In this document: piece by piece, positions 8,188 through 15,650 of the stretch
How positions within the stretch are numbered: position 1 is the first letter of the stretch
How the letters are laid out: every line of letters begins with the position of its first letter
From: Pseudomonadota bacterium
GTDB taxonomy: Bacteria; Pseudomonadota; Gammaproteobacteria; Burkholderiales; Gallionellaceae
Length of the DNA: 39,207 nucleotides
Direction: 5' to 3'
Assembly (NCBI GenBank): GCA_021782995.1
Contig: JAJXUI010000026.1
Span: 1-39,207 of the forward strand
The notes under the pieces: model-generated
The model's input: only the letters and a program-made list of their open reading frames with translations
The model's database searches: none
What the model was told of the DNA's origin: nothing
Position numbers and translations under genes: made by a program

Positions 8188-9717
8188 ATGGATTTCCTGA
8201 AATTCAACAATCCGGGCCGCCTTTTCTACACAGCCCTGACCGTCACCCTGATCTTGCGCCTGATCTTGGCAGGCTGGCTGCCACTTTCGGGGGATGAAGC
8301 CTACTTTGTTGTATGGGCCAAGCACCTGGATTATGGATATTACGACCACCCCCCGATGGTCGGCTGGTTCCTGTATCTGATGCTGCAATTCGGACACTCG
8401 GAAGTCTTGCTGAGGCTTCCTGCCATCATGACGACGATCACGATCAGCCTGGGAATTTATCAACTGCTGAAAAAGCAGGATGAAACCAAAGCCGCACTGG
8501 CAGCCACGCTGTTCCTCGTTTCGCCGATCAATGTGCTTAATGTACTGATTACAACCGATACACCCCTGCTGCTGTTTGCTTTCCTTTCCATGGCTGCACT
8601 GTATCGCGCTCAGCAACAGGAAAAGCTGGCTTGGTACATAGTGTCCGGAATCTTCTTTGGCATGGGTTTCCTCTCCAAGTATTTTGCAGTATTGCTTGGA
8701 CTGGCCTATTTCACATACTGGCTCACCAGCAGAAAAACCACACGGAAAACTGTCGGCTTTGCCATGCTATTTGCCCTATCATTGCCCTTTGCACTGATCA
8801 ATCTGTACTGGAACTACACGCATTGCTGGGACAATATCCTGTTCAACCTGTACACGCGAAATGAAAATGCACATTTCTCCCCGGCCAACATTGCAGCCTA
8901 TCTTGGCATTCTGCTCTATCTGATTACACCGCCTGTGTTGTGGCAGCTTTTCAGGCAGCGCAACAGCCTGAAGTTGCAATTACAGCAAAGCAACATGCGG
9001 GTAATGTTGTATGTATTCGCGGTTCCGTTGCTGATTTTTGCAATGCTTTCGACAAAAAAAATGGTAGGCCTGCATTGGGTACTCGCCTTTTTCCCTGCCC
9101 TTTATCTGCTGCTGTTTGCAGCCCTGGGGAGCGAAGACCTGAAAAAACTGCTCAGATTCATGCTGGGTTTTACCGCTGTACACGTGATCCTTTTGGCGGT
9201 CTTGCTGGCGATGCCGCTTGAAACCTGGAAACACAACAGGCTGTATGGCGGGCTTGTTTTCCTGTTCGAACATGAAAAAGTGGTCGAACAACTCAAGCCA
9301 TTCGAAAAGGAATATTTGTTTGCAACAGATGGCTACTCCCCTTCTGCCACCATTGAATATTATTACGGAAAGCCTTTTTTTGTTTTCGGCGAAGGCGGCC
9401 TGCATGCACGCCAGGACGATATGCTGACCGATTTCAGCCAGTTCAACTCGAAAGACATCCTGATCCTCAGTAAATCAGCGCCAGACCTGAACGACTATGC
9501 GCCCTATTTTGCAAAAATTGATACACGAACCTTCACCATACGCGACGCAACTTTCCATCTGGTACTGGGGCATGGCTTCAACTTTGAAAAATATCGCAAC
9601 GAGGTGCTGCAGACGATACGCGAAAAATACTATCGCATCCCGTCATTCCTGCACCATGCACCCTGCTATTTCTGTGAAAAATATTTCAGCAATCCTTGCG
9701 ATGCGCCGATGAAATGA
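8188..9717 (+). CDS. GT-C membrane glycosyltransferase (GT39/ArnT-like)
   Basis: A 509-residue protein with about ten to twelve membrane helices. The first periplasmic loop has GDEAYFVVWAKHLDYGYYDH then PPMVGWF, the acidic D36-E37 and DHPP signature of GT39/GT83 (PMT, ArnT) enzymes that use polyprenyl-phosphate sugars. A C-terminal soluble domain follows the helices. Because the next genes are predicted to make polyprenyl-phosphoryl-arabinofuranose, this is the natural candidate enzyme for using that donor, adding arabinose to a glycan or protein in the periplasm (inference). The last 20 residues hold three cysteines (APCYFCEKY...NPC), an unusual tail. No strong Shine-Dalgarno precedes the ATG. 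The following start codon lies one base after its TGA. Confidence 0.85.
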   Translation: MDFLKFNNPGRLFYTALTVTLILRLILAGWLPLSGDEAYFVVWAKHLDYGYYDHPPMVGWFLYLMLQFGHSEVLLRLPAIMTTITISLGIYQLLKKQDETKAALAATLFLVSPINVLNVLITTDTPLLLFAFLSMAALYRAQQQEKLAWYIVSGIFFGMGFLSKYFAVLLGLAYFTYWLTSRKTTRKTVGFAMLFALSLPFALINLYWNYTHCWDNILFNLYTRNENAHFSPANIAAYLGILLYLITPPVLWQLFRQRNSLKLQLQQSNMRVMLYVFAVPLLIFAMLSTKKMVGLHWVLAFFPALYLLLFAALGSEDLKKLLRFMLGFTAVHVILLAVLLAMPLETWKHNRLYGGLVFLFEHEKVVEQLKPFEKEYLFATDGYSPSATIEYYYGKPFFVFGEGGLHARQDDMLTDFSQFNSKDILILSKSAPDLNDYAPYFAKIDTRTFTIRDATFHLVLGHGFNFEKYRNEVLQTIREKYYRIPSFLHHAPCYFCEKYFSNPCDAPMK

Positions 9718-9718
9718 C

Positions 9719-11068
9719 ATGCCGACATTAACCAAATCCATTTCAGGCTGGGGGCGCTATCCAGCACATACCTGCGAATTGAGCAGGCCAGAACGCTATG
9801 CCGACCTCAAAGCAGACCAACCTTCAATCATTGCGCGCGGTCAAGGCCGCAGTTACGGTGACGCCTCTTTAAACGAACATGGCCATGTACTCCTGACTGA
9901 GCGCATCAACCGCATGCTTGAACTGGATATCAAGCAAGGCATCATCAAAGCCGAAGCCGGTGTAACCCTGGCTGAAATACTGTCTGTTTGCGTAAAACAT
10001 GGCTGGTTTCTTCCGGTGACTCCAGGTACTCGTTTTGCATCACTTGGCGGTTGCGTTGCAGCTGATGTGCACGGCAAGAATCATCACCATGACGGCTCAT
10101 TCGGAAAGCACGTGCTTGGCATGGAAATGCTGCTTGCCGATGGCAGACGGATTCAATGTTCTGCCAGTGAAAATTCCGAATTATTCTGGGCCACCGTTGG
10201 TGGCATGGGTCTCACCGGGATCATCGGTACGGTTACGCTCAAACTGATCCCGATCGCAACATCTCAAATCCAGGTCCAGCATCGCGCCGCAGGCAATCTG
10301 CAGGCCCTGTTTGAGCTGCTTAACGATCCCGATCTGGATGACCACTATAGCGTTGCGTGGATAGACTGCATGGCAAAAGGACACAAACTCGGCCGTGGTG
10401 TAGCCATGTTCGGACACCATGCATCTGTCGATGAATACCGGGCAGCATTGCCGCTTACGCATCACGTAAAATCGGTACGCAATTTGCCTTTTGATTTTCC
10501 AGGCTGGTTACTCAATCCCCTTTCCATCAATCTGTTCAATCAAGCCTATTTCTGGAATGAAGGCAGGAAAACAGACGCTTTCCTTACCAGCTATGAGAGC
10601 TATTTTTATCCCCTCGATGCCATAGGGCAATGGAACCGGATGTATGGCAAACGCGGATTTTTACAATACCAGTGCGTCTTGCCAGAAACTCAAGCCTTAT
10701 CAGGAATGACCAGGTTGCTGCAGGCAATTTCTGCCAGCCGCAATGCTTCATTCCTTGCAGTCCTGAAGCGTCTTGGCGAATCCAGCTTGGGGATGCTTTC
10801 CTTCCCGATGCCAGGTTTTACCCTTGCACTTGATTTACCTTTGCATGATCAGCAGGCACTGTTCACCCTGCTGGACAGACTGGACCAGATCACGCTTGAA
10901 CACGGTGGCCGGGTCTATCTGGCGAAGGATGCACACTTGAGCGCAGAAAATTTCCGCTTGATGTATCCGCGTTATGCAGATTGGCTGAAAATAAAGCAGC
11001 AATTTGATCCTGCAAATGTCTTTAACTCCAGCCTTGCACGACGTCTGCATATCGGAGAGCAGCCATGA
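9719..11068 (+). CDS. dprE1: DprE1-like FAD-dependent oxidase of polyprenyl-phosphoryl ribose
   Basis: A 449-residue FAD-binding oxidoreductase closely resembling decaprenylphosphoryl-beta-D-ribose 2'-oxidase (DprE1), which forms the 2-keto intermediate during epimerisation to arabinose. Visible motifs are ARGQGRSYGDASLN (residues 39-52), ASLGGCVAADVHGKNHHHDG (107-126, with H118) and the substrate-domain lysine K403 in VYLAKD, followed by MYPRYADWLKIKQQFDPANV and ARRL. The residue aligning with the mycobacterial Cys387 (in ICVDFP) is alanine here (A370, in LALDLP). It overlaps the DprE2-like gene by 4 bases. Pairing with dprE2 and a UbiA-type phosphoribosyltransferase makes the assignment strong. 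Confidence 0.9.
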   Translation: MPTLTKSISGWGRYPAHTCELSRPERYADLKADQPSIIARGQGRSYGDASLNEHGHVLLTERINRMLELDIKQGIIKAEAGVTLAEILSVCVKHGWFLPVTPGTRFASLGGCVAADVHGKNHHHDGSFGKHVLGMEMLLADGRRIQCSASENSELFWATVGGMGLTGIIGTVTLKLIPIATSQIQVQHRAAGNLQALFELLNDPDLDDHYSVAWIDCMAKGHKLGRGVAMFGHHASVDEYRAALPLTHHVKSVRNLPFDFPGWLLNPLSINLFNQAYFWNEGRKTDAFLTSYESYFYPLDAIGQWNRMYGKRGFLQYQCVLPETQALSGMTRLLQAISASRNASFLAVLKRLGESSLGMLSFPMPGFTLALDLPLHDQQALFTLLDRLDQITLEHGGRVYLAKDAHLSAENFRLMYPRYADWLKIKQQFDPANVFNSSLARRLHIGEQP

Positions 11069-11802
11069 CCAGAAATGTCCTCATACTTGGTGCAACATCC
11101 GCCATTGCACGCGGCGTTGCCATGGCATTTGCATCACTCGGTGATAATCTCTATTTAGCCTCGCGTGATTTGGATGAACTGCAGCGAATCGCTTCTGATC
11201 TGCGTGTCAGATATGATATTTCAGTACATACCGGTCTGTTTGATGCCAACAAGCCGGAAACACATACTGCCTTCTTTCAACAGGTTGTAGGCACAATGGG
11301 CAATCTTGATGGCATTGCGCTGGCATTTGGCCTGATGGGAGATCAAATATCGGCCCGCGAATTTGATGTCGCGGAAAAAATCATCATGAGCAATTATACC
11401 GGGGCTGTTTCGATACTCGGTTTGAGTGCCAATTATCTCGAAGCAAGGAAGGCCGGATTTATAATCGGGATCACCTCCGTTGCAGGCGATCGTGGCAGGC
11501 AGAGCAACTATGTGTATGGTTCGGCCAAAGGTGCACTGAGCCTGTATTTGCAGGGTTTGCGCAATCGCCTTTATCCCGTAAATGTCAGGGTATTGACGAT
11601 CAAACCCGGATTTGTCGATACCGCAATGACTTTCGGTTTGCCAGGCATGTTTCTGGTCGCATCGCCAGCCACTATCGGCAAGAAAATTGTTGAATCACTC
11701 AACAAATCTGCAGATGTCATCTACCTGCCATTTTTCTGGCGTTACATCATGCTGATCATAAAACATATTCCGGAATTCATCTTCAAGCGACTCAAGCTGT
11801 GA
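11065..11802 (+). CDS. dprE2: DprE2-like short-chain dehydrogenase (2-keto-arabinofuranose reductase)
   Basis: A 245-residue short-chain dehydrogenase/reductase. The nucleotide-binding loop reads ILGATSAIARGVA (residues 7-19), and the catalytic set is S138 (GITSVAGDRG) with Y151 and K155 (YGSAK). The loop variant GATSAIA and the C-terminal hydrophobic segment (PFFWRYIMLIIKHIPEFIFK) match DprE2, which reduces the keto intermediate from DprE1 to decaprenylphosphoryl-D-arabinose. Its ATG overlaps the dprE1 stop and its stop overlaps the GTG of the next gene, so three proteins are translationally coupled. The hydrophobic tail suggests peripheral membrane association. Confidence 0.9.
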   Translation: MTRNVLILGATSAIARGVAMAFASLGDNLYLASRDLDELQRIASDLRVRYDISVHTGLFDANKPETHTAFFQQVVGTMGNLDGIALAFGLMGDQISAREFDVAEKIIMSNYTGAVSILGLSANYLEARKAGFIIGITSVAGDRGRQSNYVYGSAKGALSLYLQGLRNRLYPVNVRVLTIKPGFVDTAMTFGLPGMFLVASPATIGKKIVESLNKSADVIYLPFFWRYIMLIIKHIPEFIFKRLKL

Positions 11803-12419
11803 ACGGAAGCAAGCATAACAAACCGGTCATTGCAGCTTTCGACTTTGATGGCACCTTGACCCGTCATGACACCCTTTTGCCGTTCCTCTGGCATGTGGCG
11901 GGGCCAGCAAAATTCATTTATAAATCCATATTGCTGTCGCCTGTGTTTGCAGGATATGCCTTGAAACTGATCCGCAACGACATTGCCAAGATCAAGGTTT
12001 TGCAAAGCTTCCTGCGCGGCCTTTCCATTTCCTTGTTACAGCCGCTCGCCCGGGAATTTGCAGCTTCAACACTGCCGAACTTCTTGCGTCCTTCAGCCAT
12101 GCGCCAGCTTGAGTGGCACAAACAGCAAGGACATCGATGCATTCTTGTCAGTGCATCTCTCGAGTTGTATTTGCAACCCTGGGCAGAAAAGTGCGGATTT
12201 GATGATGTTTTATGCTCAAGCCTGGAGATAGGGGAAAATGGCATCACCACTGGCAGGCTGTCAGGTGAGAACTGTTTTGGTCCGGAAAAACTGCAAAGAC
12301 TTGAAAACCTGCTAGGCCGTTTGAGCGACTATACTGTCTATGCCTATGGCGACAGTCGCGGCGACCGTGAATTGCTCGCCGCAGCAGATCATGCTTATTA
12401 CCGTTATTTCAAAGATTAA
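11799..12419 (+). CDS. HAD-family (subfamily IB) phosphatase, candidate polyprenyl-phosphoryl-5-phosphoribose phosphatase
   Basis: A 206-residue HAD hydrolase. Motif I is AAFDFDGTLT with nucleophile D15 and D17, motif II is ILVSAS (S118), and motif III/IV is YGDSRGDRELL with D185 and D189. The cap region (about 40-100) is hydrophobic and helical, as in IB enzymes acting on phospholipid-like substrates. It starts with GTG overlapping the dprE2 stop (GTGA). Lying between dprE2 and the UbiA-type transferase, it is the best candidate for removing the 5-phosphate from polyprenyl-phosphoryl-5-phosphoribose, a step I recall being assigned to a PAP2-type protein in mycobacteria. The substrate is inferred from position only; generic phosphoserine-phosphatase-like activity is the alternative. 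Confidence 0.85.
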   Translation: MNGSKHNKPVIAAFDFDGTLTRHDTLLPFLWHVAGPAKFIYKSILLSPVFAGYALKLIRNDIAKIKVLQSFLRGLSISLLQPLAREFAASTLPNFLRPSAMRQLEWHKQQGHRCILVSASLELYLQPWAEKCGFDDVLCSSLEIGENGITTGRLSGENCFGPEKLQRLENLLGRLSDYTVYAYGDSRGDRELLAAADHAYYRYFKD

Positions 12420-12422
12420 TAT

Positions 12423-13292
12423 ATGCCAGAAATTTTACGCCTGATGCGTCCGCATCAATGGATCAAAAATGCGTTTGTCCTGACCGGTCTGCTGTTTGGC
12501 CATGCATGGCATGATGCGACTTTGCTTGAGCATGGCCTGCTGGCCTTTGTATCGTTCTGCCTGATTTCCAGCACCATCTATATCATCAATGACATTATCG
12601 ATATCGAAGAAGACAAACAGCACCCAAGCAAACGCAACAGGCCATTACCATCAGGAAAACTGAAAATATCAACTGCAGTTGCTGCTGCATTCGTATTATC
12701 TGTAGTCGCAATGGGAATTGCCTGGCTCGCGTCCGGCATAGTACTGTCGATTATCCTCGGTTATGCCGTGATGAATCTGGCCTACTCCCTCAAACTCAAG
12801 CATGTGGTTATTCTGGATGTGTTCATTATTGCGACAGGATTCATGCTGCGCATCTTGGCCGGTACGCTGGGCATAGGCATCCCCCCCTCCCAGTGGCTCT
12901 TGCTGTGTGGATTGATGGTGACTCTGTTCCTGGGGTTCAGCAAACGCCGGGCAGAAATTCTGACCCTTTCCGAAGTCAAGTCAGCACACCGCAAGGTACT
13001 GGAGCATTACAGCCCGGTATTGCTCGACAAAATGATAGGCATAACCGCTTCAGGCCTGATCATGAGTTACAGCTTGTACACCATGAACCCGGAAACGGTG
13101 CGCGTCCATGGTACAGACAACCTGATCTATACCGTACCCTTTGTGATTTATGGCGTGTTCCGCTATATCTATCTGCTGCATCACCAGAATCGCGGCAGTG
13201 ATACGGCTAAAGACATGATGCGCGATCCGCATTTGCTGATCGTATTGCTAGGATGGGCAGCAACCACTTTCGCACTGATCGCCGGGAAATGA
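12423..13292 (+). CDS. UbiA-family polyprenyl-phosphate phosphoribosyltransferase
   Basis: A 289-residue membrane prenyltransferase-fold protein with about eight to nine helices. The N-terminus LMRPHQWIKNAFVLTGLLFG and the Asp-rich motif NDIIDIEEDKQHPSKRNRPL (residues 56-75) match the DPPR synthase branch (Rv3806c type) of UbiA enzymes, which joins PRPP to polyprenyl phosphate. This would be the first committed step of arabinofuranosyl-donor synthesis, at the cytoplasmic face of the inner membrane. It begins 3 bases after the HAD gene and overlaps the following membrane protein gene by ATGA. Other UbiA members use quinone precursors or haem, but the neighbours argue strongly for the phosphoribosyl role. 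Confidence 0.88.
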   Translation: MPEILRLMRPHQWIKNAFVLTGLLFGHAWHDATLLEHGLLAFVSFCLISSTIYIINDIIDIEEDKQHPSKRNRPLPSGKLKISTAVAAAFVLSVVAMGIAWLASGIVLSIILGYAVMNLAYSLKLKHVVILDVFIIATGFMLRILAGTLGIGIPPSQWLLLCGLMVTLFLGFSKRRAEILTLSEVKSAHRKVLEHYSPVLLDKMIGITASGLIMSYSLYTMNPETVRVHGTDNLIYTVPFVIYGVFRYIYLLHHQNRGSDTAKDMMRDPHLLIVLLGWAATTFALIAGK

Positions 13293-14257
13293 CCGACGCT
13301 AAAGCACATCTTCGGCAGGATTGGCGCTTCCGCGTCCTGATTCTGATTGTCATATGCAGTGCGATTGGCTACCTCATATTCTCCTTATGGGGCGGCTGGA
13401 AAGAAGTGATAGATGCATTTTTCACTGTCGGCATCACGGGAACCCTGATCGCTTTGGGGCTTTCATTGGTCAATTACCTTGTTCGCTTCGTCCGGTGGCA
13501 AAAATTCCTGTCTCGATTGGACCAGCATGTTTACTGGAAGGAAAGCCTGCGCATCTATATTTCAGGGTTTGGCATGACCATTTTGCCAGGCAAGGCAGGT
13601 GAAGCAATACGCAGCGTATTTCTCAAGCGACATGGCATGACCTACACAAAAAGTCTTGCTGCCTTTTTTTCCGAACAACTCTCCAACCTGATCAGCATGA
13701 TGTTGCTGGCATGTGCCGGGTTATGGAGCTATCCCAGAGCTCAGCCCTACCTGCTTCTGCTAGGCGGAGTGATCTTGGTAATCATGCTGATTTTGCAACT
13801 GGAAAATCTGTTGATTACAGCACAAAAATTCGCCAGGAACCGGTTGCCGCACCGAATCTCGGGAATTATCATATCCAGTATAGAAATCGTTCTGCACTCG
13901 AAGCGGTGCTTCAGTATAGATATGCTCATTTTTGGCATAGCGCTTGGCTTGATTTCCTGGGGCGCCGAGGGCCTGGCATTTTTTTACATCATGCATGTAC
14001 TGGGCAGTGACATGAGCTTGCAGACAGCGCTGTTCATTTATGCATTTTCGATGCTGGTTGGCGCTATCAGCTTTTTACCCGGAGGATTGGGGGGAACAGA
14101 AGCAACCATGGTTACCCTCCTGTTGCTGAATCATGTTGATCAACCCCATGCGGTTGCGGCAACAGTACTGATCAGGCTGGCAACACTCTGGTTTGCCGTT
14201 GCCTTGGGCATTCTGGCGCTCTGGATGCGCGAATTCACACAGACCAAAACTGCCTAA
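13289..14257 (+). CDS. Second YbhN/UPF0104-like flippase-domain membrane protein
   Basis: A 322-residue membrane protein of the same flippase-like (LPG-synthase TM) family as the gene at 5077. It has about eight helices, a FVRWQKFLSRL segment, GFGMTILPGKAGEAIRSVFL as the counterpart of the PGGIGGDA motif, and a late SFLPGGLGGTEATMV loop. ATG at 13289 overlaps the UbiA-type stop (ATGA); the frame is open from 13253 but that part overlaps the upstream gene. As the last gene of the arabinose-donor operon, it is a candidate to move the polyprenyl-phosphoryl sugar across the membrane (inference). It ends 4 bases into the tail of a convergent pseudogene. Confidence 0.82.
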   Translation: MTDAKAHLRQDWRFRVLILIVICSAIGYLIFSLWGGWKEVIDAFFTVGITGTLIALGLSLVNYLVRFVRWQKFLSRLDQHVYWKESLRIYISGFGMTILPGKAGEAIRSVFLKRHGMTYTKSLAAFFSEQLSNLISMMLLACAGLWSYPRAQPYLLLLGGVILVIMLILQLENLLITAQKFARNRLPHRISGIIISSIEIVLHSKRCFSIDMLIFGIALGLISWGAEGLAFFYIMHVLGSDMSLQTALFIYAFSMLVGAISFLPGGLGGTEATMVTLLLLNHVDQPHAVAATVLIRLATLWFAVALGILALWMREFTQTKTA

Positions 14258-14468
14258 AGCGCGATAACCGGACGATTCTTGCCTGCATTCTTGGCTTGAT
14301 ACATGGCAGCATGACATCCATCAGCACCAGGTCAGGAGTGTATTCCTTGAATTTTGCGATTGCTTCAATACCATCTTGCACATGTATGTCGTTATGGCTA
14401 TCGGCACGCAGCACAAGCAACACTGCCTGCGCAAGCGCCAACGAGTCATCTGCATACAGGATTTTCAT
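14254..14468 (-). pseudogene. Internally deleted response regulator-diguanylate cyclase (REC-GGDEF) remnant
   Basis: From ATG at 14468 the frame encodes the first half of a receiver domain: MKILYADDS with acidic D7/D8, and the phosphoacceptor D51 in VLMDVML. After residue 54 the protein stops resembling a receiver. In a different frame, from 14310 down to a TAG at 14254-14256, the DNA encodes A-A-M-Y-Q-A-K-N-A-G-K-N-R-P-V-I-A-L, the typical end of a GGDEF domain. The gene has therefore lost the rest of the receiver and nearly all of the GGDEF domain. GCTGCC at the junction (14305-14310) fits both parent contexts, suggesting a short-homology deletion that also changed frame. The surviving frame runs out at 14235 inside the convergent gene. 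It is unlikely to make a functional protein. Confidence 0.8.
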
Positions 14469-14521
14469 ATTGAATTCGCCTGCACCATCATTTGATATTT
14501 GCCCAATGCCAGTAAATTAAT

Positions 14522-14549
14522 ATAATAAAATCAATTAATTAAACTGCAA
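14522..14549 (-). promoter_or_regulatory. Possible sigma70-type promoter of the REC-GGDEF remnant
   Basis: On the minus strand TTGCAG (14549-14544) and TATTAT (14527-14522) are separated by 16 bases in a very AT-rich stretch, about 50 bases before the ATG at 14468. The -10 matches 5 of 6 consensus bases but the -35 only 3 of 6. The AT-richness makes chance matches likely. Confidence 0.3.
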
Positions 14550-14580
14550 ATACGGCCGTGCAAGCATGCAATAACAGGAC

Positions 14581-15003
14581 TCAATATTCTGCTTCCCGGG
14601 TAATGGGCATGCCTTCTGTCTCCCAGCGGGTGTAGCCTCCGGCCAGATTCAGCACATTCTTGAATCCCATCATTTGCAGGACAGCCGCTGCCATTGCTGA
14701 GCGGCCACTGGTTGCACAGTACACCACCACCTGTTTATCTCGCCCGCCCGATAGCGGAGGATAATGTTTGGGATAACTGGTATCGGCAGCCGCTTCAATG
14801 ATGCCACGAGGCACCAGGTGTGCTCCCGCAAGATGGCCATGCTCATACTCAGCCGCCTCACGCACATCGACCAGCAGAAAATCTTCTTTAGTGCTCATTT
14901 TGGACTTGAGTTCTTCAGGGGATATTTCCTTGATGCAGGATTTTGCGGCTTTCACGAAATCCATCAGTCCGACTGGCTGTTCAGGTTTGAATTTATCGTA
15001 CAT
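14581..15003 (-). CDS. Rhodanese-like domain sulfurtransferase
   Basis: A 140-residue single-domain rhodanese. The fold is recognisable from LLVDVREAAEYEHGHLAGA, the substrate loop VVVYCATSGRSAMAA with the catalytic cysteine in YCATSGRS, and LAGGYTRWETEGMPI at the C-terminus. It has no signal peptide, so it is probably cytoplasmic; a 25-residue N-terminal helix (MDFVKAAKSCIKEIS) precedes the domain. Such proteins carry persulfide sulfur to acceptors that cannot be told from sequence. GAGGAG lies 5 bases before the ATG. It starts 32 bases after the tesA-like gene ends on the same strand and may share its transcript. Confidence 0.92.
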   Translation of the reverse strand: MYDKFKPEQPVGLMDFVKAAKSCIKEISPEELKSKMSTKEDFLLVDVREAAEYEHGHLAGAHLVPRGIIEAAADTSYPKHYPPLSGGRDKQVVVYCATSGRSAMAAAVLQMMGFKNVLNLAGGYTRWETEGMPITREAEY

Positions 15004-15035
15004 GTCTTCTCCTCATAAAATAAGCAAATTTCCAT

Positions 15036-15650
15036 TCATTTCAGTAACGTCAGCAGATATTTCATGACGTTTTTGAGTATGATCGACTGAGCTTCTGCAA
15101 CCGGATGCAGATTATCAGCCTGAAACTGTTCAGCAGATATTCCCTGTAGCATGAAGGGTACCATGGCAATCTGATATTTGCTGGATATATTTGAATACAT
15201 GGATTTAAATCTCCCCGTATAGGCTGCTCCATAATTTGGAGGCAATTGCATGCCAAGCAATAACACGCTGGATTTGGCGTCTTTGGCAAGTTTGATCATA
15301 CTGCTCAGGTTCTTGCTGGTTATGTCGAGTGGCGTGCCACGCAAACCATCATTGGCACCCAGCTCAAGTATCACGATATCAGGATGATGTGCTTTGAGCG
15401 CCGCAGGAAATCGGCTTAAACCGCCCGAAGTCGTTTCTCCGCTGATGCTGGCATTAACCACCTTATAATGTGGATGTGTTTTGCTGAGGTGTTCGCTTAA
15501 TAGATTTGGCCATGCCGCATCATGCGGTATGCCATAACCGGCAGACAAACTGTCGCCAAATACCAGTATGGTGGACTGAGCAAAGCTTGCCTGAGGCAAC
15601 ATTACAAGCAGAATCAGGGCTGAACAAGCTAAATTAAGAAAGGGTCTCAT
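15036..15650 (-). CDS. tesA: TesA-type SGNH esterase / lysophospholipase L1, periplasmic
   Basis: A 204-residue GDSL/SGNH hydrolase. A signal peptide (MRPFLNL...ASFA, cleavage near residue 24) precedes block I, VFGDSLSAGYG, with the nucleophile Ser. Block II Gly is in GETTSGG, block III is LELGANDGLRG and block V is DNLHPVAEAQ with the catalytic Asp and His. It resembles TesA/ArylE multifunctional esterases of the periplasm. The start chosen is ATG at 15650, because the upstream extension to 15857 lacks family similarity and would displace the signal peptide. That ATG overlaps the ATG of the divergent ybbA gene on the palindrome CATG (15648-15651). The divergent tesA-ybbA order is shared with E. 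coli. Confidence 0.9.
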   Translation of the reverse strand: MRPFLNLACSALILLVMLPQASFAQSTILVFGDSLSAGYGIPHDAAWPNLLSEHLSKTHPHYKVVNASISGETTSGGLSRFPAALKAHHPDIVILELGANDGLRGTPLDITSKNLSSMIKLAKDAKSSVLLLGMQLPPNYGAAYTGRFKSMYSNISSKYQIAMVPFMLQGISAEQFQADNLHPVAEAQSIILKNVMKYLLTLLK

